Origin: Nothopassalora personata
Taxonomy: Eukaryota > Ascomycota > Dothideomycetes > Mycosphaerellales > Mycosphaerellaceae
DNA: 64,000 bases
Direction: 5' to 3'
Assembly: GCA_033816765.1 (NCBI GenBank)
Contig: CM066294.1
Coordinates: 1,302,001 to 1,366,000, forward strand
In this document: positions 39,901-52,985 of the stretch, in pieces
How the letters are laid out: each line of letters opens with the position of its first letter
How positions within the stretch are numbered: position 1 is the stretch's first letter
Notes under the pieces: generated by a model
What the model was told of the DNA's origin: nothing
Seen by the model: the letters and a program-made list of their open reading frames with translations, nothing else
Databases searched by the model: none
Made by a program: the position numbers and the translations under genes

Positions 39901-40130
39901 CTTATAGAAGTCCTTTAACACCTTAACCCGCTTCTAAGGACTAAGCTCTCGGAATATAACATTAGCGGCGGACTTCGGCGTGTTCGTGTTAGTAAGGACA
40001 TACTTAACGTTGTCCGGTAGGCGAAGGGACTCGAACAAGGTCTAAGGTAGGCGGGTAAGCCTAGTAATAGTACTAGTAAGCGCTATGCTCGAGCTAGCCG
40101 GGCATAACGATAGACTAGCTAAAGCTATAA
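36991..40130 (-). pseudogene. A2 extra frame downstream of integrase, unrecognised protein
   Basis: One minus-strand frame can be followed from about 40130 to a TGA at 37222-37224, and on through a Ser-rich tail to 36991, with only RIP-type TAA/TAG in between: about 960-1040 codons. The same frame is collinear in A3 (from about 61720). The product is rich in basic residues and looks globular. No transmembrane helix, fusion peptide or known domain was recognised. The N-terminal third has charged helices, the middle a stretch near the pieces DFYYKALYFVTNPG and NLEIENYQTSNRLN, and the end is Ser-rich. It lies where envelope genes are found in some gypsy elements, after an untranslated spacer of about 0.6 kb, which suggests its own promoter. 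The function is unknown. Confidence 0.6.
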
Positions 40131-40750
40131 TAACTAGGATTCGCTATTAGTAAGATCGTAAGAGCTAGCTATCTCGTAGTGCTACTCTAGAGTACTAGTA
40201 AGCTTTAAAAGCTTAGTATCGGGGTAGGGGCTTTAAAGAAGGTTAAGGTCGTAAAGAGAGAGAGGCTAAAGAACCGTCTAATGTGTGTAGTAGTAGTAGA
40301 TAGATGTATTAGTAGTTAGTTATCGGTAAGGATATACTAGTAATTAAAGAAAAGAGGGGAAGTAGTAGGTAGAGAGCTACGCTTAAGTATGCCTCTTAAC
40401 GTATGTCCCTATAACCGTTATAAGGCAGCAGCGCCGAGACCGGTCTTATAAGTAGTAAGAGTAGTGCTATTAAGGTCACACTAAAGGTCCGATAACCCTA
40501 CATATGACGGAAAACTAGTGCTAGTAACCACCTAGGTAAGCATTCGGTAGGGGCATACTACGCTATCACGTGATCCGATTTACCGGTCCCGGGACCGGTA
40601 AATGTAACTCTACTAACTAAGGTCTAACTGAGGTAAGAACACCCTATAAAGTAAAGTCTAGATAACCGAATCGGCTTAATAAACTAAAGGGCATGTGCAA
40701 CATATACCTAAGGGAAGTAAACTCCGTACGCCATTACTAACTAATTAGTT
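40131..40750 (-). other. A2 spacer between integrase and extra frame
   Basis: This non-coding stretch holds the perfect palindrome at 40578-40603, an ATCACGTGAT box next to it (40565-40574) and, in A3 orientation, a TTATAAG element and pyrimidine-rich runs before the extra frame. It is a plausible internal promoter. Confidence 0.45.
40578..40603. repeat. 26-bp perfect palindrome (A2, integrase/extra-frame spacer)
   Basis: ATTTACCGGTCCC plus its reverse complement, perfect over 26 bp. Confidence 0.92.
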
Positions 40751-43700
40751 CTTAGCCTCGATCCTACTAAACTGTGAAATTTCGGCTATAGAAAGGTTAT
40801 AAGGCCTAACCTATAGCTTCTTAGATTCCGGTTTAGGATACGATCCCCTTTCGTTAAGTCCTATAGGTAGTACGTCTTCGTCGGCGATAGGCTCGATCTC
40901 GTTCGAATTACTGCTATCTCCGCTATTAGCGACGCTATTAGCGACTTCTCCCTCCCCTATTACGAGATCGATCCTATTATCTAAGCCTAGTACTCCTATA
41001 TTATCCGAGCGAAGCTCTAGAACTAGCTTAAGGTTTTCTCGTACCTAAACACCCTTTATTAGCGTACTATTAAGTTCCTTAAGAATATAGGTACTAAACT
41101 CCCTAGAGACACTAGACACCCGATATAGACCTTGCTATCGGTAACCGATCTTACGTAAGAAGTTATCCTTATATAGCTTATCGAACCTTATAATAAGGTC
41201 GCCCTTCTAGAAACTAATAAAGTTAACATTCCGGTAAGAATTAAAGTAGTCCTTACTAAGTTCTCTTAGTCGCTTCCTTCGAGCATGTAGCTCGTCTAAA
41301 CTAAGGTCTCGAGCCTAGAGTTAACGCGCACGTATAGTAAGAAGGTCCTTAGTCGTCCTAACCGATCCCTATTAATAATTCGCCTACGTCGGGTACTTAA
41401 CCTTAACTAGTAGAATCGTACGATAGCTATATAGGACCTAAGCTAGCGTTATTCTAGTAGTACGATAGGTCGTGGTCCTATTAGCCTATAACATAGCGGG
41501 TACCTATTGTTCCTATCCGCGGTATGTGTTTCTTATAAGCTTTGCTAACGCTATAAGAATCGGACGGTATCTAACCTCGACCGGAGCATTAGATTGTAGA
41601 TAGTACGGTAATATTCGGATCCTTCAAATACTAAGTCCTACGAGTAACCGCTTAACCTTAGCCGTATAAACCGTAGCGTTATTAAGCACAATTTTAGTAT
41701 AGTAGCCGTGCCTATAGAAGACATCCTCGTATAGAAACTTAGTAACCGTCTTAGAGCTAGGAGGTGCCCTCGTTACTCTAGCCTCGATCTAGTTGCTAAG
41801 TGCTTCGCGCGTAACTAGGAGGTATCTATTTTTATACACCTAGACGGGGTCCGAGTACTACTTCTTACTAATAGCCTAAGGGGTCGATAAGTGAAGCTTA
41901 CTAGTACGCTAGTTACCTTCGCGAAACCTATAAGTAGCATAACTTTGAACCTACGTAGAGACATCGGCGAAGTACCCGTCCTAGTAATACTAATCGGAAA
42001 TAAGGTTATACACAACCTTAGCGCTACGATAACCGTGTCTTTTATAGCACTCTATAACAATCTCCTTCTAAGCCCTATTATCGTTAATTATAAGTTATAA
42101 CGGTGCTCCTCGGCGCTTCTAGAAGAATAGTAATTAGTCCCGGATAAAGAAGTTAACGCTCTTATTTACTAGCCGCCGGTACTTAGTACGGGTAACACTA
42201 TCGGGCCGGGTCCTAGTTTCTATAACCTAAGCAAGTTGCTAAGAGCTTTTAGAATATTAGTCCCCGAGATGTCGTGTTTTCTAGATTTTAACTAGATAGG
42301 TGTCGACCGGCTCTAGGTACCCGAATAGCTTATTATTAATTATTAAGTCGACTTCGTCTTCGTTAGCTTCCCTAGGTTCCTAAGGTGTAGAGGGCCTACG
42401 AGACAGGGCATCTAGGCTAGTGTGCCTAGTCCCCGTAACGTACTTCACCTCGAACGTAAATAACCTAATCTATACGACCTACCGGGCTATTACCGAGTTG
42501 GGTAGGTCCGAAGCCGGCCGGTTAAGCTACTATACAAGTGTCTTAGCATTAACCTTAAGGACAAAATTAACGCTAGTAATATATCTCTAGATCTTCTTAA
42601 GCCCCTTAAGGACCCTAAGGCATTCCCGCTTACGAGCATTATATCTAGATTCTAACGCGTTCTAGATTCCGCTCTTATACCGCACCGGGTAACGCCGTTA
42701 AGTGCTGTCTATTAATTCTTAAGAAACGATACATCCCTATCTAGTACCGCTAGCATTAACTAAGACAAAGATGGACCTAGCACTAGGTAAGTAGTAGAGG
42801 GTAACTAAGGCTAGAGCCTATATAAGGTATCTAGCAACCTCTTCTTTTAAGAACTGCTCATTTTCTATCTAGGTGAACTCGGCGTCCTTCTTTAGTAGCT
42901 TATACATTAGTCGAGCGATAATAACGAACTAGGGAATCTATATCCGGAAGTACATATATAGCCCTACATAGGTGCGGACCTCCTTAATATAGGTAGGCGT
43001 AGGCTAGTCTAGGATCTTAGCTACAACCTTTAGGTTAGGATAGCGACTATCCGGGCTAGTAACGTACCTAACAATCTTAAGCTTTTTATATAACCATTAG
43101 GATTTACCTCTAGTAACTACCGTACTAGCTCTCTCTAGGTTAGTAAGAACTAGATCTAGGGAGACGATATGCTTAACGACCTATCTCCTTAACCTAGGCT
43201 CTACTTCGGCATTCCTATAGTCCTTAGTTAGTCCCTTAATACCGATGTTATCGAGAAACGGCTTCGCTCGATGCGAGATATAATTAAGTAGAATCTTTGT
43301 TACCGTACGTACGAACTAAGCAACTAAATTAGTAGCCCCTTAAGGTAGAGTCGTATTGCGTACTAGGCTAAGAGGGGTTATAAAGGCTATTGAGTCCCGG
43401 TAGGACTTATCTAAAGTGATCTAATTATAACCTAAAAACAGGTCCATAAGTGAAGCGACTCGGTAACCGGCAAAATCCTCTAAGAAGCTATCCGTGTCCG
43501 GTGGAATGTTAGTATCGCGTATAGTAACCTCATTTAGGAGCATAGCTAAGTTAATTAACCGATATAGCACATCGCTTCTAGAGGCATTAACCTTCTTTAC
43601 GACTAGGAACTAGCTATTAGAGTATGCCCCTTATAAGTATTCTAGGATGTTGTTCTTAATCCGGGCTCTAATTATGCGCTTAACAATTGCCCTAAGACTT

Positions 43701-44390
43701 AGGTACAACCGGATAGGGCGTGCCTACTATAGCCTATAAGGGACCGTGTTAATCTTCTAAGGTAGCACGACGTCGTACCTAATTTGCCTTATATAACTAA
43801 AATCCTAAGCGAGGACTACCTCCCGGTTGTAGAGCATCTTATCGAATAAGGCCCTTTCCATTAGCAATAGCTTAATACTAACCTTAATTAAGGTAAGTCG
43901 TTCTAGAGTGATTCGGCTACCTCGCTTAATACTTGAGAATTTCTTAGTCAAGTACTTCCTATCGAACGGTCCTTGTCCTTTAGGCATCTTAGATTCTAGG
44001 TACAGTGCCCTACGCTTCTATTCTATATCTCCCTTAACTCGTGATTCTAGGCGTTCGTGAACGCTCGCGTCTACTAGCTTCTTCTTATCCGCCTTACGCT
44101 TATACATTATAAAGACCTACGGTATCCTAATATTAGCTATATGTTAGCCTACCTATTGCTTCCGTGCCTAAGTATTCAATATAGATTGCCTTAGGATCTC
44201 GGAGGGCTAATCCCCTTAAACTAAATAAACGTTAGTAATAGAATCTCCCTTAAACGCGCCTATTCCAATTTCTATAACTCGTTCCTTTACTCTAGTAGTC
44301 CTAAGCAATCCTAATAAGTAAGCTAAATAGTTACTAGGCGTTAGAGCCTTGCCGGGTTCCTATAGATGCGTCGTGTCGTAGTCGTATCCG
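40751..44390 (-). pseudogene. A2 pol: RT, RNase H, integrase (RIP-mutated)
   Basis: This is collinear with 57070-61105 of A3, without the solo LTR. On the minus strand the pre-RT segment is at about 44100-43800 (KGQGPFDRKYLTKK), the RT at about 43800-42930, RNase H at about 42830-42390 and integrase at about 42100-41000. RT pieces such as FLVVKKVN and TAFMTPL are readable. The family differs from RG, C2, G1 and G2 and lacks a chromodomain. Stops are at expected Gln or Trp codons. Confidence 0.8.
43266..43270. other. Empty site for the solo LTR found in A3
   Basis: GCTCG occurs once here. In A3 its complement CGAGC is duplicated on both sides of the 351-bp solo LTR (58229-58233 and 58585-58589). 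Confidence 0.85.
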
Positions 44391-47351
44391 TTTTCCTTAC
44401 TATAGCTATTTACCGGTCCCGGGACCGGTAAATCAAAGTCCGAGGTTTCTCCGAGATAGTACGAGAACCTTACCGATTTTATTAACCCGGCTTTAGCAAG
44501 TCGGTAGGTTAAGCGCCGTAACTTAACCTACCCTTCTATTTCCCGACGCTTTTAACAGTTCTTAAAGGGTCTTATACCTATCCGAGCTAACTAGGGTAGT
44601 AAACATAACACTTTCACCTTTGCGGCTAGTAATAGTCCCCTCCTATAAACCATTATCGCAGTTACGGGTAGTAAGCCGCACCTTACGGGCCTACGGACGT
44701 CCTAGGATTATTAGTGAGTTTAGATCCGAGGAGATAAACATGTCTATTTAGTAGTAAACCCTAAATACCTAAACATCCAAATTGCCTATAATACCTTTAA
44801 ACTAGGCCCGCCCTCTAGTACCTCGAAAGGTAAGCTAAGCACTCGACATTACCGGTAGCCTAAATCTATAAGCGTTCCTCTAGCCGATGATATTCACCTC
44901 GGAACCCTCGTTAATTAGGCACCTAATCTAGTTCTTGTTCATCCCGAACTCCGCTACTACCTAAGGACTAGGGACTATAGTAAAGTTGTTAAGGACACTA
45001 GAGAGCCCGATTTTCTTAACGTCCTTATATAGTTTAGCAGTAGGGACCGCACCTTTAGAGTAAAGCATAGTTAAATATACTCCGATATACTAGGCCTAAC
45101 TATCTTCGCGGAAGACCTCCTTATCGTACTTAGGTTTATCTTTATAGGTAACCACTTATCTAGTGCAAACCTTAGGATCCTTTCCTATAAGGCGTCGCAC
45201 TATAGCGAGCTTCTCCTAAAGAGCGGGGGTGTTAGTAACGCGACCGAAGAGGGCAGCCTCGAACTAGCGACTATATCGAAACTAATCTTAGGCGTTTATA
45301 TTAGGAAACGTTATCTAGAGGATCTAATTAATCTAGTGGATAATACCCTCTTCCTTTATAACCGGGCTATTACTAGCTAAACTATATTGTCGGACGTAGT
45401 TGTTAATCCTTATAGTCTTAGTATTCTACATACGCTTCCTTTATGCGAAGGGGGCGTTTACGGGACTAATAGGCATATCCTTAGGCAGTCCTTTATTAGT
45501 ATCATTCCCTAATCTATTTACTTAGGCATCATTTCCCCTTCCTAGGGTTACCCCGGATTTAGCTAATAATTGAGTTTCGCTTATTTAAGCACTAACTTCG
45601 TTAATTATTTTAACCTCCTACTAGTTAATCTTAGCTTACCGGATCTCCTGTTCTAATTGTAGGCGAACTTTCTTAGTAGCCTTAGCTCGGGCTCGTAGAT
45701 CCTAGGCTAAGGACCGGGTCCTCGGGTGCGGATTCTTTAGAATGCCTACGGGTGCCTTCCCTTTTACTTTGTTAGACTACATAGGATAGGTAGATACCTC
45801 GTTAAGCTCGCCTAAGTCGATTGCCTACTCCACTTTACTTTCTCCGAATAAGACCTAATATGTCCTAGTAGCCTTCTCCGTTTAGCTAGACCGTGCGTCC
45901 TAAGGGCTATACTCTATTAAATGCCTAAAGTTAGGAGGGGGCTTAGAATAATTAGGAGGCGTAACCTTAGTCACCCTAGTATAGTCCCTACCTATCTATT
46001 ACTTACGTAGTACGGGAATCTTATACTAGTTATTAAACTCAATCGGCCTATAATGTTCTTCGAGTAGAGGGAGCATATAGAGTAGTTTCGGTTTACTATA
46101 GTCCCTCCGAAAGTTAAACTTAGTAGGACGTAGATCGCCTTCTTTCCCTAGATACTACTAGTTATTCGGGGCGAGGTATACGTAGCCCCGGGATATTAAG
46201 GACCTTATCGCCCTACAATTGCTAGCCTAGTGCTTCGAGCTACTACAGTTATAGCAATAACTATCTATCGCTTTAGACTATTCACGATTCTACGATGGGG
46301 GACGCTATATTACGTAAACCTACAGTTTAGTATCTAGGTCGTACCTCTCCGGTTATATAGAGCGTTAATTCTCGCTCGGGTAGAAGGTACCCGCGTCCGC
46401 GACGCGACCGCGCTAGTATGTACGTATGCTTATTTTAGCTACCTTCTAGATTAGGTCATTATTAATAATAGTCCTAGAGGTAGCCTTCTTAAGCGTGTTA
46501 ATCTTAGGCTTAAGGCGCGACATTTGCTTTACGACTAAGCGGTATAGCTAAGGCAAAGTAAGAGGGAAATCTATATGTATAGCTTTCTATCCCTCCTTAC
46601 TATCTACGATACTAGTAGCTTCATCGAGAATCCTCTAAAAGTCCCTAAACTTCTTAGGTTACTTTAGGTAAAGCCCGTAAGCCTTATAGACCGCTTTCGC
46701 AACTCCCTCTAGTAATCCCTAAAGGAGAAGGCGACTCCGGGAGCTGTTATCTAAATCCTTAGGTTCAATTAGGTCACTTAAGGATATAAATAGGCGGATA
46801 AATTCCTTTACATCTTATTCTTTAGGCCTCTTGCCTTACTGCGCCCTAATAATCTCCTTAAGATATTCCCGACTCCCTAACATCGAGTAGGCGTTAAACC
46901 TTAAGAACTCTAATAAGAACGCCCTCCTAAAACGTGCCTTATTAGTAAGCCACCTAGGCAGCCTTATAACTACGCGCCGGATAGTAGTTTCGCAATTGCG
47001 CTTAAACCTGCCCTAGAAATCATCCTTCTTAATAGATGCCCGAGGCGGATACTAGTCCATTAGGTCGCTAAACCGCTCCTAGAACTTAGTAGCATTAGTG
47101 CTATTAAAGAACGGATTCTTAGCACCTCCTAGAGGTGGAAAGCGAGGGCTAGCGTTTTCTATTGCTACTACTAATTGTCTAAAGAGGGCAGTTATAGCAT
47201 CTATTCCAATTGTGCTATTCGTTCCTACACCTATACCTAATTCAGCGGCGCTAGTTCCGCTTCTCCCTTCCTTACTAGATTTAGGTGTTTCCCCTTCCTC
47301 CGATTCCTCCATCCTCTTATAAGGGACAGAATCCCTATAGACCCCTTCCAT
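44391..47351 (-). pseudogene. A2 gag-protease (RIP-mutated)
   Basis: The frame starts at ATG 47351 (MEGVYRDS). Gag runs to about 45600 with a CCHC remnant near 46215-46260. The same frame continues through a Lys/Gln-rich linker into an aspartic protease (about 44930-44890, NEGSEVNII where the first Asn probably was Asp). Gag and protease appear to be one frame once RIP stops are set aside. A2 has neither the copia nor the 760-bp insertions, so it supplies the empty sites at 46509-46513, 46545-46557 and 46652-46665. Confidence 0.75.
44408..44433. repeat. 26-bp perfect palindrome (A2, pro/RT junction)
   Basis: Perfect 26-bp palindrome at the position equivalent to 2143-2168 in A1 and 57045-57070 in A3. 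Confidence 0.92.
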
Positions 47352-47514
47352 TTTCGTGGGGTTTATAGGCTGTTCGTAGCCTCTACCTATGTCGGTAAAG
47401 GTACTAAGTTTTTCTAGTAATGCAGCCGTATCTATTGTTACGTAGTGCTTACTTTAGAATGTGCTAATACTAGTTGTTGCTTAACAGGACCTTGTGACCG
47501 TGATTGTTACTAAA

Positions 47515-47670
47515 TACCTTAGACCTTAAGTGTTTTCGACCTTAGTCGACCTTGACCGTAAACCTTAACCGTGAACCTTAACCGTAAACCTTGACCTTGA
47601 ACCTTAACCTTAAGTGATGACCTTGACCGTGAACCTTAAACCTTGAACCGTGATTTTGACCTTATAAACT
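47515..47670. repeat. Leader tandem repeats of A2
   Basis: Degenerate array of ACCTTGA, ACCGTGA and ACCTTAA units between 5' LTR and gag. It retains more TG dinucleotides than the A1 copy, so it is less RIP-mutated. Confidence 0.75.
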
Positions 47671-47730
47671 AGATGCTAATACGCTACCGGGTGTACACTT
47701 AATACCCCCCCTTATTAACTACTAAAATAA

Positions 47731-48096
47731 TGTCTACTAACCACCCTATGTAGGCCTGTCTAAGTTGTAGTAGTGTGGAGCGGCGCTTATGTAAGTAGAG
47801 GTATTTGCCGGTCCCGGGACCGTGAAATCAGGTCACGTGACGAGCAGCGTAGTAGCCGGATAACATAAGAGGATTAGCGGACCTAAACCCCTATACCCTC
47901 TACTTAAGAGGTATAAATTGAATTGTTACCTTAATGCTACGCTTACAATGCTTAACTGCGCAGTATATATCTTAACAGCTATACTAGTACCGCTGGTTTA
48001 CCTAAATGTCTAATCAAACCTAAATGAAATAGGGGCAAGTTAGACCTAAGGAACCCTCCCTCCAAACCTAAGGTTAACACAACCAATCAGTCGTTA
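47731..48096 (-). repeat. 5' LTR of A2
   Basis: About 366 bp. The palindrome copy at 47803-47828 is followed by GGTCACGTGACG. Confidence 0.87.
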
Positions 48097-48139
48097 ATAG
48101 TATATAAGCGGGCTAATTGCCTAAAGTAATAGAAGTTAA

Positions 48140-51100
48140 GTTAAGTACTGGGCGCCTCGGGTACGAGTTAGTAGTAAGACGCCGGTAGCTCGTCTACGAC
48201 TAGCTAGAAGTTAAAGGTAGAGTACTATAGCTACGGTAAGAAGGGTTACTATAAGACGGAGTACTAAAGTAGATACCTATAGAAGGACCGTAATACGTAA
48301 GCGGTTTATAGGCTAGAAACTATAGAGGCTTTAACTAAGAAGGGTAAATAGGGAAAAGGTAGAGGACTAGGTAAGGGTCGCTCCTAAGTCCGAGTTTCTA
48401 TATAGACCCCTTAAGGTAAGTCGATACGAGTCTAGCGCGTTACTTACGAGGCGCCGTCGAGACGCGTAAAGACTTTCGTAAGGCTACGTTTCTCCTAGAT
48501 AATAGTACGGATTTAAGCTTAGTATCGTACGAGTATATACTACGATACTAGATATAGCCTATTAGTAGTATAAAGCTTCTAAATCTAGAGTCGTACGCGT
48601 AGGACTAAGGGTATTACTACGGCGCCTATACGGTTCGTATACGACTCGCTAATAATATAGGAGTAGAGCGCGTAAGCGAGACTATCTACTATATAGCGCC
48701 TATAGGTAGGCCGTTAGTTATCTTAGGTAGGCCCTAGTAGTATCCTAATTGGATTATAAAGGCTAATAAGGATAACTAGTAGTACTACGGTACCGAGACG
48801 CCTACGATTTAGTAGCGTAATATACGCGAGTTTCTTAAGGATCTTGAAACCTTAAAGTAGATATATACGATAAGTGTTTAGGTTATTACTATAGTAGTAT
48901 CCGAAGGAGAGGGTCCCTTATAGCCTAAAGAATTTACGGACTTCTAAGATATATACGTACCTAATAAGTAGGCGAAGCGTAAGATACCCGACGGGGTTAA
49001 GTATACGATTAATCTCGTAGAAGGAAAGAAACCTCCTTTTAAGCTACTATACTACTAGTCCCTAACTAAGCTAGAGGCCTTAAAGAAATACCTTACGTAA
49101 GTAATAGAGAAGGGGTAGATTAGGCGATCCGTAAGCGAGGCGGGTACGGCTATCCTATTTATACTAAAGAAGAATAGTACTCTTAGGCTCTATATAGATT
49201 ATAGAGGCCTAAATAAGATTATAGTAAAGAACCGATACCTACTACCCCTAATTAGTAAGATATTGGATAGGCTATAGGGTACGAGGCTCTTTACTATAAT
49301 CGACATATAGGATACCTACTACCGTATTCCTATTAAGTAAGGAGACGAGTAGAAGACTACGTTTCGTACGCGATACGGTTACTACGAGTACTTAGTAATA
49401 CCTTTTAGGTTAACTAATATACTAGCTACCTTTTAGGGGTATATTAATAAGGCCCTTACTAGGTTAGTAGATAATATCTACGTAGTCTACCTAGATAATA
49501 TCGTTATCTATAGCGTAACGCGTAAGGAGTATATACGAGCCGTACGTACGGTACTAGAGAGGCTATAGAAGTTCGCCCTATTTATAAACCTAAAGAAGTA
49601 TAGCTTCTTCTAGGAGAGTACTAAGTTCCTAGAGTTTATCGTAAGCGTCGTAGGCGTATCGATAGATAGGAGCCGGGTAGCCGTAACCGAGGAATAGCCT
49701 ACGCCTACGAGTTTTTATAAGGTTTAATCCTTCCTAGGATTCTATAACTTCTATAGGCGTTTTATTAAAGGATACTCGAGGATTACGAAGCTATTAATAG
49801 ACCTACTTAAGGGATATAAGAATAGTAAGAAGTAAGGGCGTCTTATATAGTCCGCTTACGAGGAGTAAGTGTTCTAACGGCTAAAAGCTAGATTCCTCGG
49901 AGTACCTATCCTAAGGTACTTTAATCCTTCGTTACGTACGAGGGTTAAAACAGATACATTAGGATTTACGATTATAGGTATTATCTCTTAGTTATTTAGG
50001 ACTAAGTAGCATCTAATTACCTTCTATTCTCGTAAGATAGTACCTACTAAGTGCAATTATAAGACCTATAACTAGGAGCTACTAGTAGTAGTAGAGGCAT
50101 TTAAGTATTAGCGACCGTACCTTAAAGGCGTATTATATACGGTTTAAGTACTAGTCGACTATACGAACCTATAGAGTTTTATAATAGTAAAGTAGCTAAA
50201 TAGGAGGTAAGCTTAATAGGTAATATTCCTATAATGTTTTAATTTTCTAGTAGAGTATAGGCTAGGGAAGAGTAACCTAGCCGATATACTATCGCGACGT
50301 AGTAACTACGTATACGTAGCGTAGTAGACGTCGAACTTACTTCCTACGCTATAAAGTAAGCTATCTTTCTAGAAGGAATTCCTATTAAGAGAGGACGAGC
50401 CTATAGTAAGGCGCGCGACCGCTACCTACGAGAAGATATAGGATAAGGCGGCGATAACGGTAGTAGGAGCCTACGAGCCGTAGGGGACCCGATCGCTACT
50501 AGTAAGAGTATACGCTATAATATTATAAGGCGGCCTAGGCAAACTACTTATACTACTAATAAAAATCGTATAGGGGAGAGACGATAGATACGTCGTATAC
50601 TTATCGTAGGCGCCTAGCGAAGGGGACGCTAAGGATTAGTATATAAAAGACGGTTTAGTCTATCGAGGAAACGCGATTATCGTACCCGAAGATTACGTAG
50701 TAAGGGTAAGGTTACTCTATATATATTATAAAGACTTACTAGTAGGGCACTTTAGTAAGGTAAAGACGAAAGAGCTACTACGATATTACTACTAGTAGGA
50801 ATTACTTAGTAAGGATATAAGAGAGTATATAGGAAACTATAGAGCGTATTAAACCTTAAAGGCGAGGCGCTATCGACCCTACGACGAGCTATAACTACTA
50901 CCTAGGCTAGACGGTCTATAGTAAGAAATTACTATAGATTTTATTACGGACCTACCGCTAAGTAAGCGAGGAGAATACGTATATAATACAATCCTAGTAA
51001 TCGTCGACCGCTACTCTAAAATAAACTTTTATATTCCTACGACTAAGATATATATAGCCGCGGAGCTTACGAGGCTCTTATAAAACGAAGTTATGCGGTA

Positions 51101-52085
51101 TTATAGTATCCTAGCGGGTATAGTAAGTAACCGCGGGTTAGTATTTATAAGTAAGTTCTAGAGTAAATTCTACTTCGAGGCGTAGGTAAAGCGTAAGCTA
51201 TCTATAGCTTTTTACCCTTAGACTAACGGTTAGACTAAGAGGGTAAACTAAACCTTAGAATAGTACCTTCGTTATTACTATAGCGAGAACTAGATAGAAT
51301 AGGCTAAGTAGCTAACTATTACTAAATTTATATATAATAATAGCGTTTACCCTACGCTACATATAAGCCTATTCGAAATAGCGTATAGTTAGAGACCTAA
51401 GATTACCGTAATACCTATAGGATCTTAAGGTAAGATCTAGGAAGGGGAGGTACTAGTAGCGGTAGACTTAGTTAACCGTATACGAGAAATATACGCTACG
51501 CTTACAAAGCGCTAGGAAACCGTAGTAGCTAACTACGCTCGCTACTATAATAAGACTTATAAGGCTAAGAGCTATCGCGTAGGTAATATAGTCTTATTAT
51601 CTACGAAGAACCTAAGGTTAGTATTACTAAAGAAGAAGATAGGTCCGAAGTTTATCGGATCGTATCGTATTATCGACGCTATCGGTTCGTAGGCGTACCG
51701 CCTAGTACTACTAGTAGAATTAAGGATTTATAATGTATTTTATATACTCCTCCTCGAGCCGTACGCGGGTAGCGAGAAGGAGGGAGGCACTATACCCCTC
51801 GCTAATAAGGACGGGGAATATAAAGTAGAGGTAGTACTAGGAAAGCTTAAGTATAAGGGTAAAGTATAGTACCTAGTACGATAGAAGGGCTAGCTAGAGG
51901 AGTATAATAGCTAGGAGCTAGTATAAGGACGCGCGAATACTACGCGTATAGTAGCCGAATATAAGGCCTCTACGAAGACGATATAAGGCGTAGAAGAGAG
52001 AGTATAGACCGTATATTTAGGCCTTAACCCTTCGGTAGCTAGATATAAGGACCTTACCCTTTAGATATAACCTCCTCTTTTTCTT
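48140..52085 (+). pseudogene. C2 gag end and pol with chromodomain (RIP-mutated)
   Basis: A zinc knuckle lies at 48223-48264, with Tyr in place of most Cys after TG to TA changes. The protease is near 48495-48530 (DNSTD, probably DNGTD before RIP). RT has YLDNIVIYS at 49488-49514 where YLDD is expected, and is followed by RNase H at about 49920-50250. Integrase at about 50660-51450 includes RYSKINFYIPT and a decayed DGQTER region (about 51220-51250). The chromodomain is at about 51835-51960 (KLKYKGK, YLVR). All stops fit CAA, CAG or TGG. It ends shortly before the purine tract AGGGGGAAGG at about 52095. Confidence 0.83.
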
Positions 52086-52104
52086 AATAATATAGGGGGA
52101 AGGC

Positions 52105-52593
52105 TACTATTACGGTTCGGTCTAGACTATATAACTATAGCCGACTATTAGACGTAGATAGTTACGTACGCTATACGCGATTACTCGCTTACTAGTAACT
52201 TAGTAATCTATAAGTATAGTAATGCTATCTCCTTTATATTTAGGAACGCTAAGAATCCCTTACAGTTTTGAGGCGTTTAACTTACTGTTTAATATTACTG
52301 TTTAGAATACACTGTAACCTAACCTCTACTATATTGTTTCTTAAGTCTTTATAAGACTAAGACAACTACTGCTTTATTACTCTCCCTCGACGTCTTATCG
52401 GCCCGAGAATAAAACCAATTGAGCTTATCTTCTTAACTTATAATATTATTAGGTTATATAAAACCTAATAGCTTTAAACGCCCTCTACGATAGGAGAGCG
52501 ATAGAGTAAACGGGGAACACCCGCCCCTAGTAAAGTAAGTAGAGCCCGACGACCTTAGACCGCGAACGATGCTATTAATGCCTTAGCTATTAT
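52105..52593 (+). repeat. C2 3' LTR, cut by A3
   Basis: It starts TACTATTACGGTTCGG after the purine tract. The first 95 bp match RG 13682-13775 in inverse orientation. It extends at most to the A3 LTR at 52594. The exact 3' end is not visible because no second copy is in the window. Confidence 0.6.
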
Positions 52594-52985
52594 TGACGAC
52601 TAATTGGTTGTACTGACCTTAGGTTTGGTTGTGTCGACCTTAGGTTTAGAGGGGGGGGGGTCCCTTAGGTCTAACTTACCCTAATTTCATTTAGGTTTAA
52701 TTAGACATTTAGGTAAGCTAGCGGGACCTAGTATAGCTATTGAGATATATACTACGCAGTTAAGCATTGTAAGCGTAGCATTAAGGCAACAATTCAATTT
52801 ATACCTCTCGAGTAGAGGGCATAGGGGTTTAGGGTCCGCCAATCCTCTTGTTTTATCTAGCTACTGCGCTACTCGTTACGTGACCTAATTTCACGGTCCC
52901 GGGACCGGTAAATACCTCTACTTACATAAGCGCCGCTTCACACCACCACAACTTGGACAGGCCTACATAGGGTAGTTAGTAGACA
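52594..52985 (+). repeat. 5' LTR of A3
   Basis: 392 bp from TGACGACTAATTGG to TTAGTAGACA, the only copy in which the original TG start is not mutated. The palindrome is at 52888-52913 with one divergent arm. Confidence 0.87.

Larger units (their letters stand above)
36219..48096 (-). mobile_element. Complete gypsy element A2 (11.9 kb, RIP-mutated)
   Basis: LTRs at 47731-48096 (5') and 36219-36609 (3') are direct repeats. Between them, on the minus strand, come leader, gag-protease, RT, RNase H, integrase, a spacer and an extra frame of about 1000 codons, then a purine tract (AGGAGAGGA, plus-strand complement near 36614-36625) before the 3' LTR. ATAGT occurs within two bases of both outer ends (36212-36216, 48097-48101) and may be a target duplication, but the flanks belong to two different chromoviruses. 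No chromodomain was seen. Confidence 0.85.
48097..52593 (+). mobile_element. RIP-mutated chromovirus C2, truncated at 5' end
   Basis: A plus-strand gypsy element begins abruptly in the C-terminal part of gag, next to the A2 LTR, and runs through protease, RT, RNase H, integrase and chromodomain to a 3' LTR (from about 52105). The leader, most of gag and the 5' LTR are missing. Its LTR start matches that of RG, so the two are related. Confidence 0.82.
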
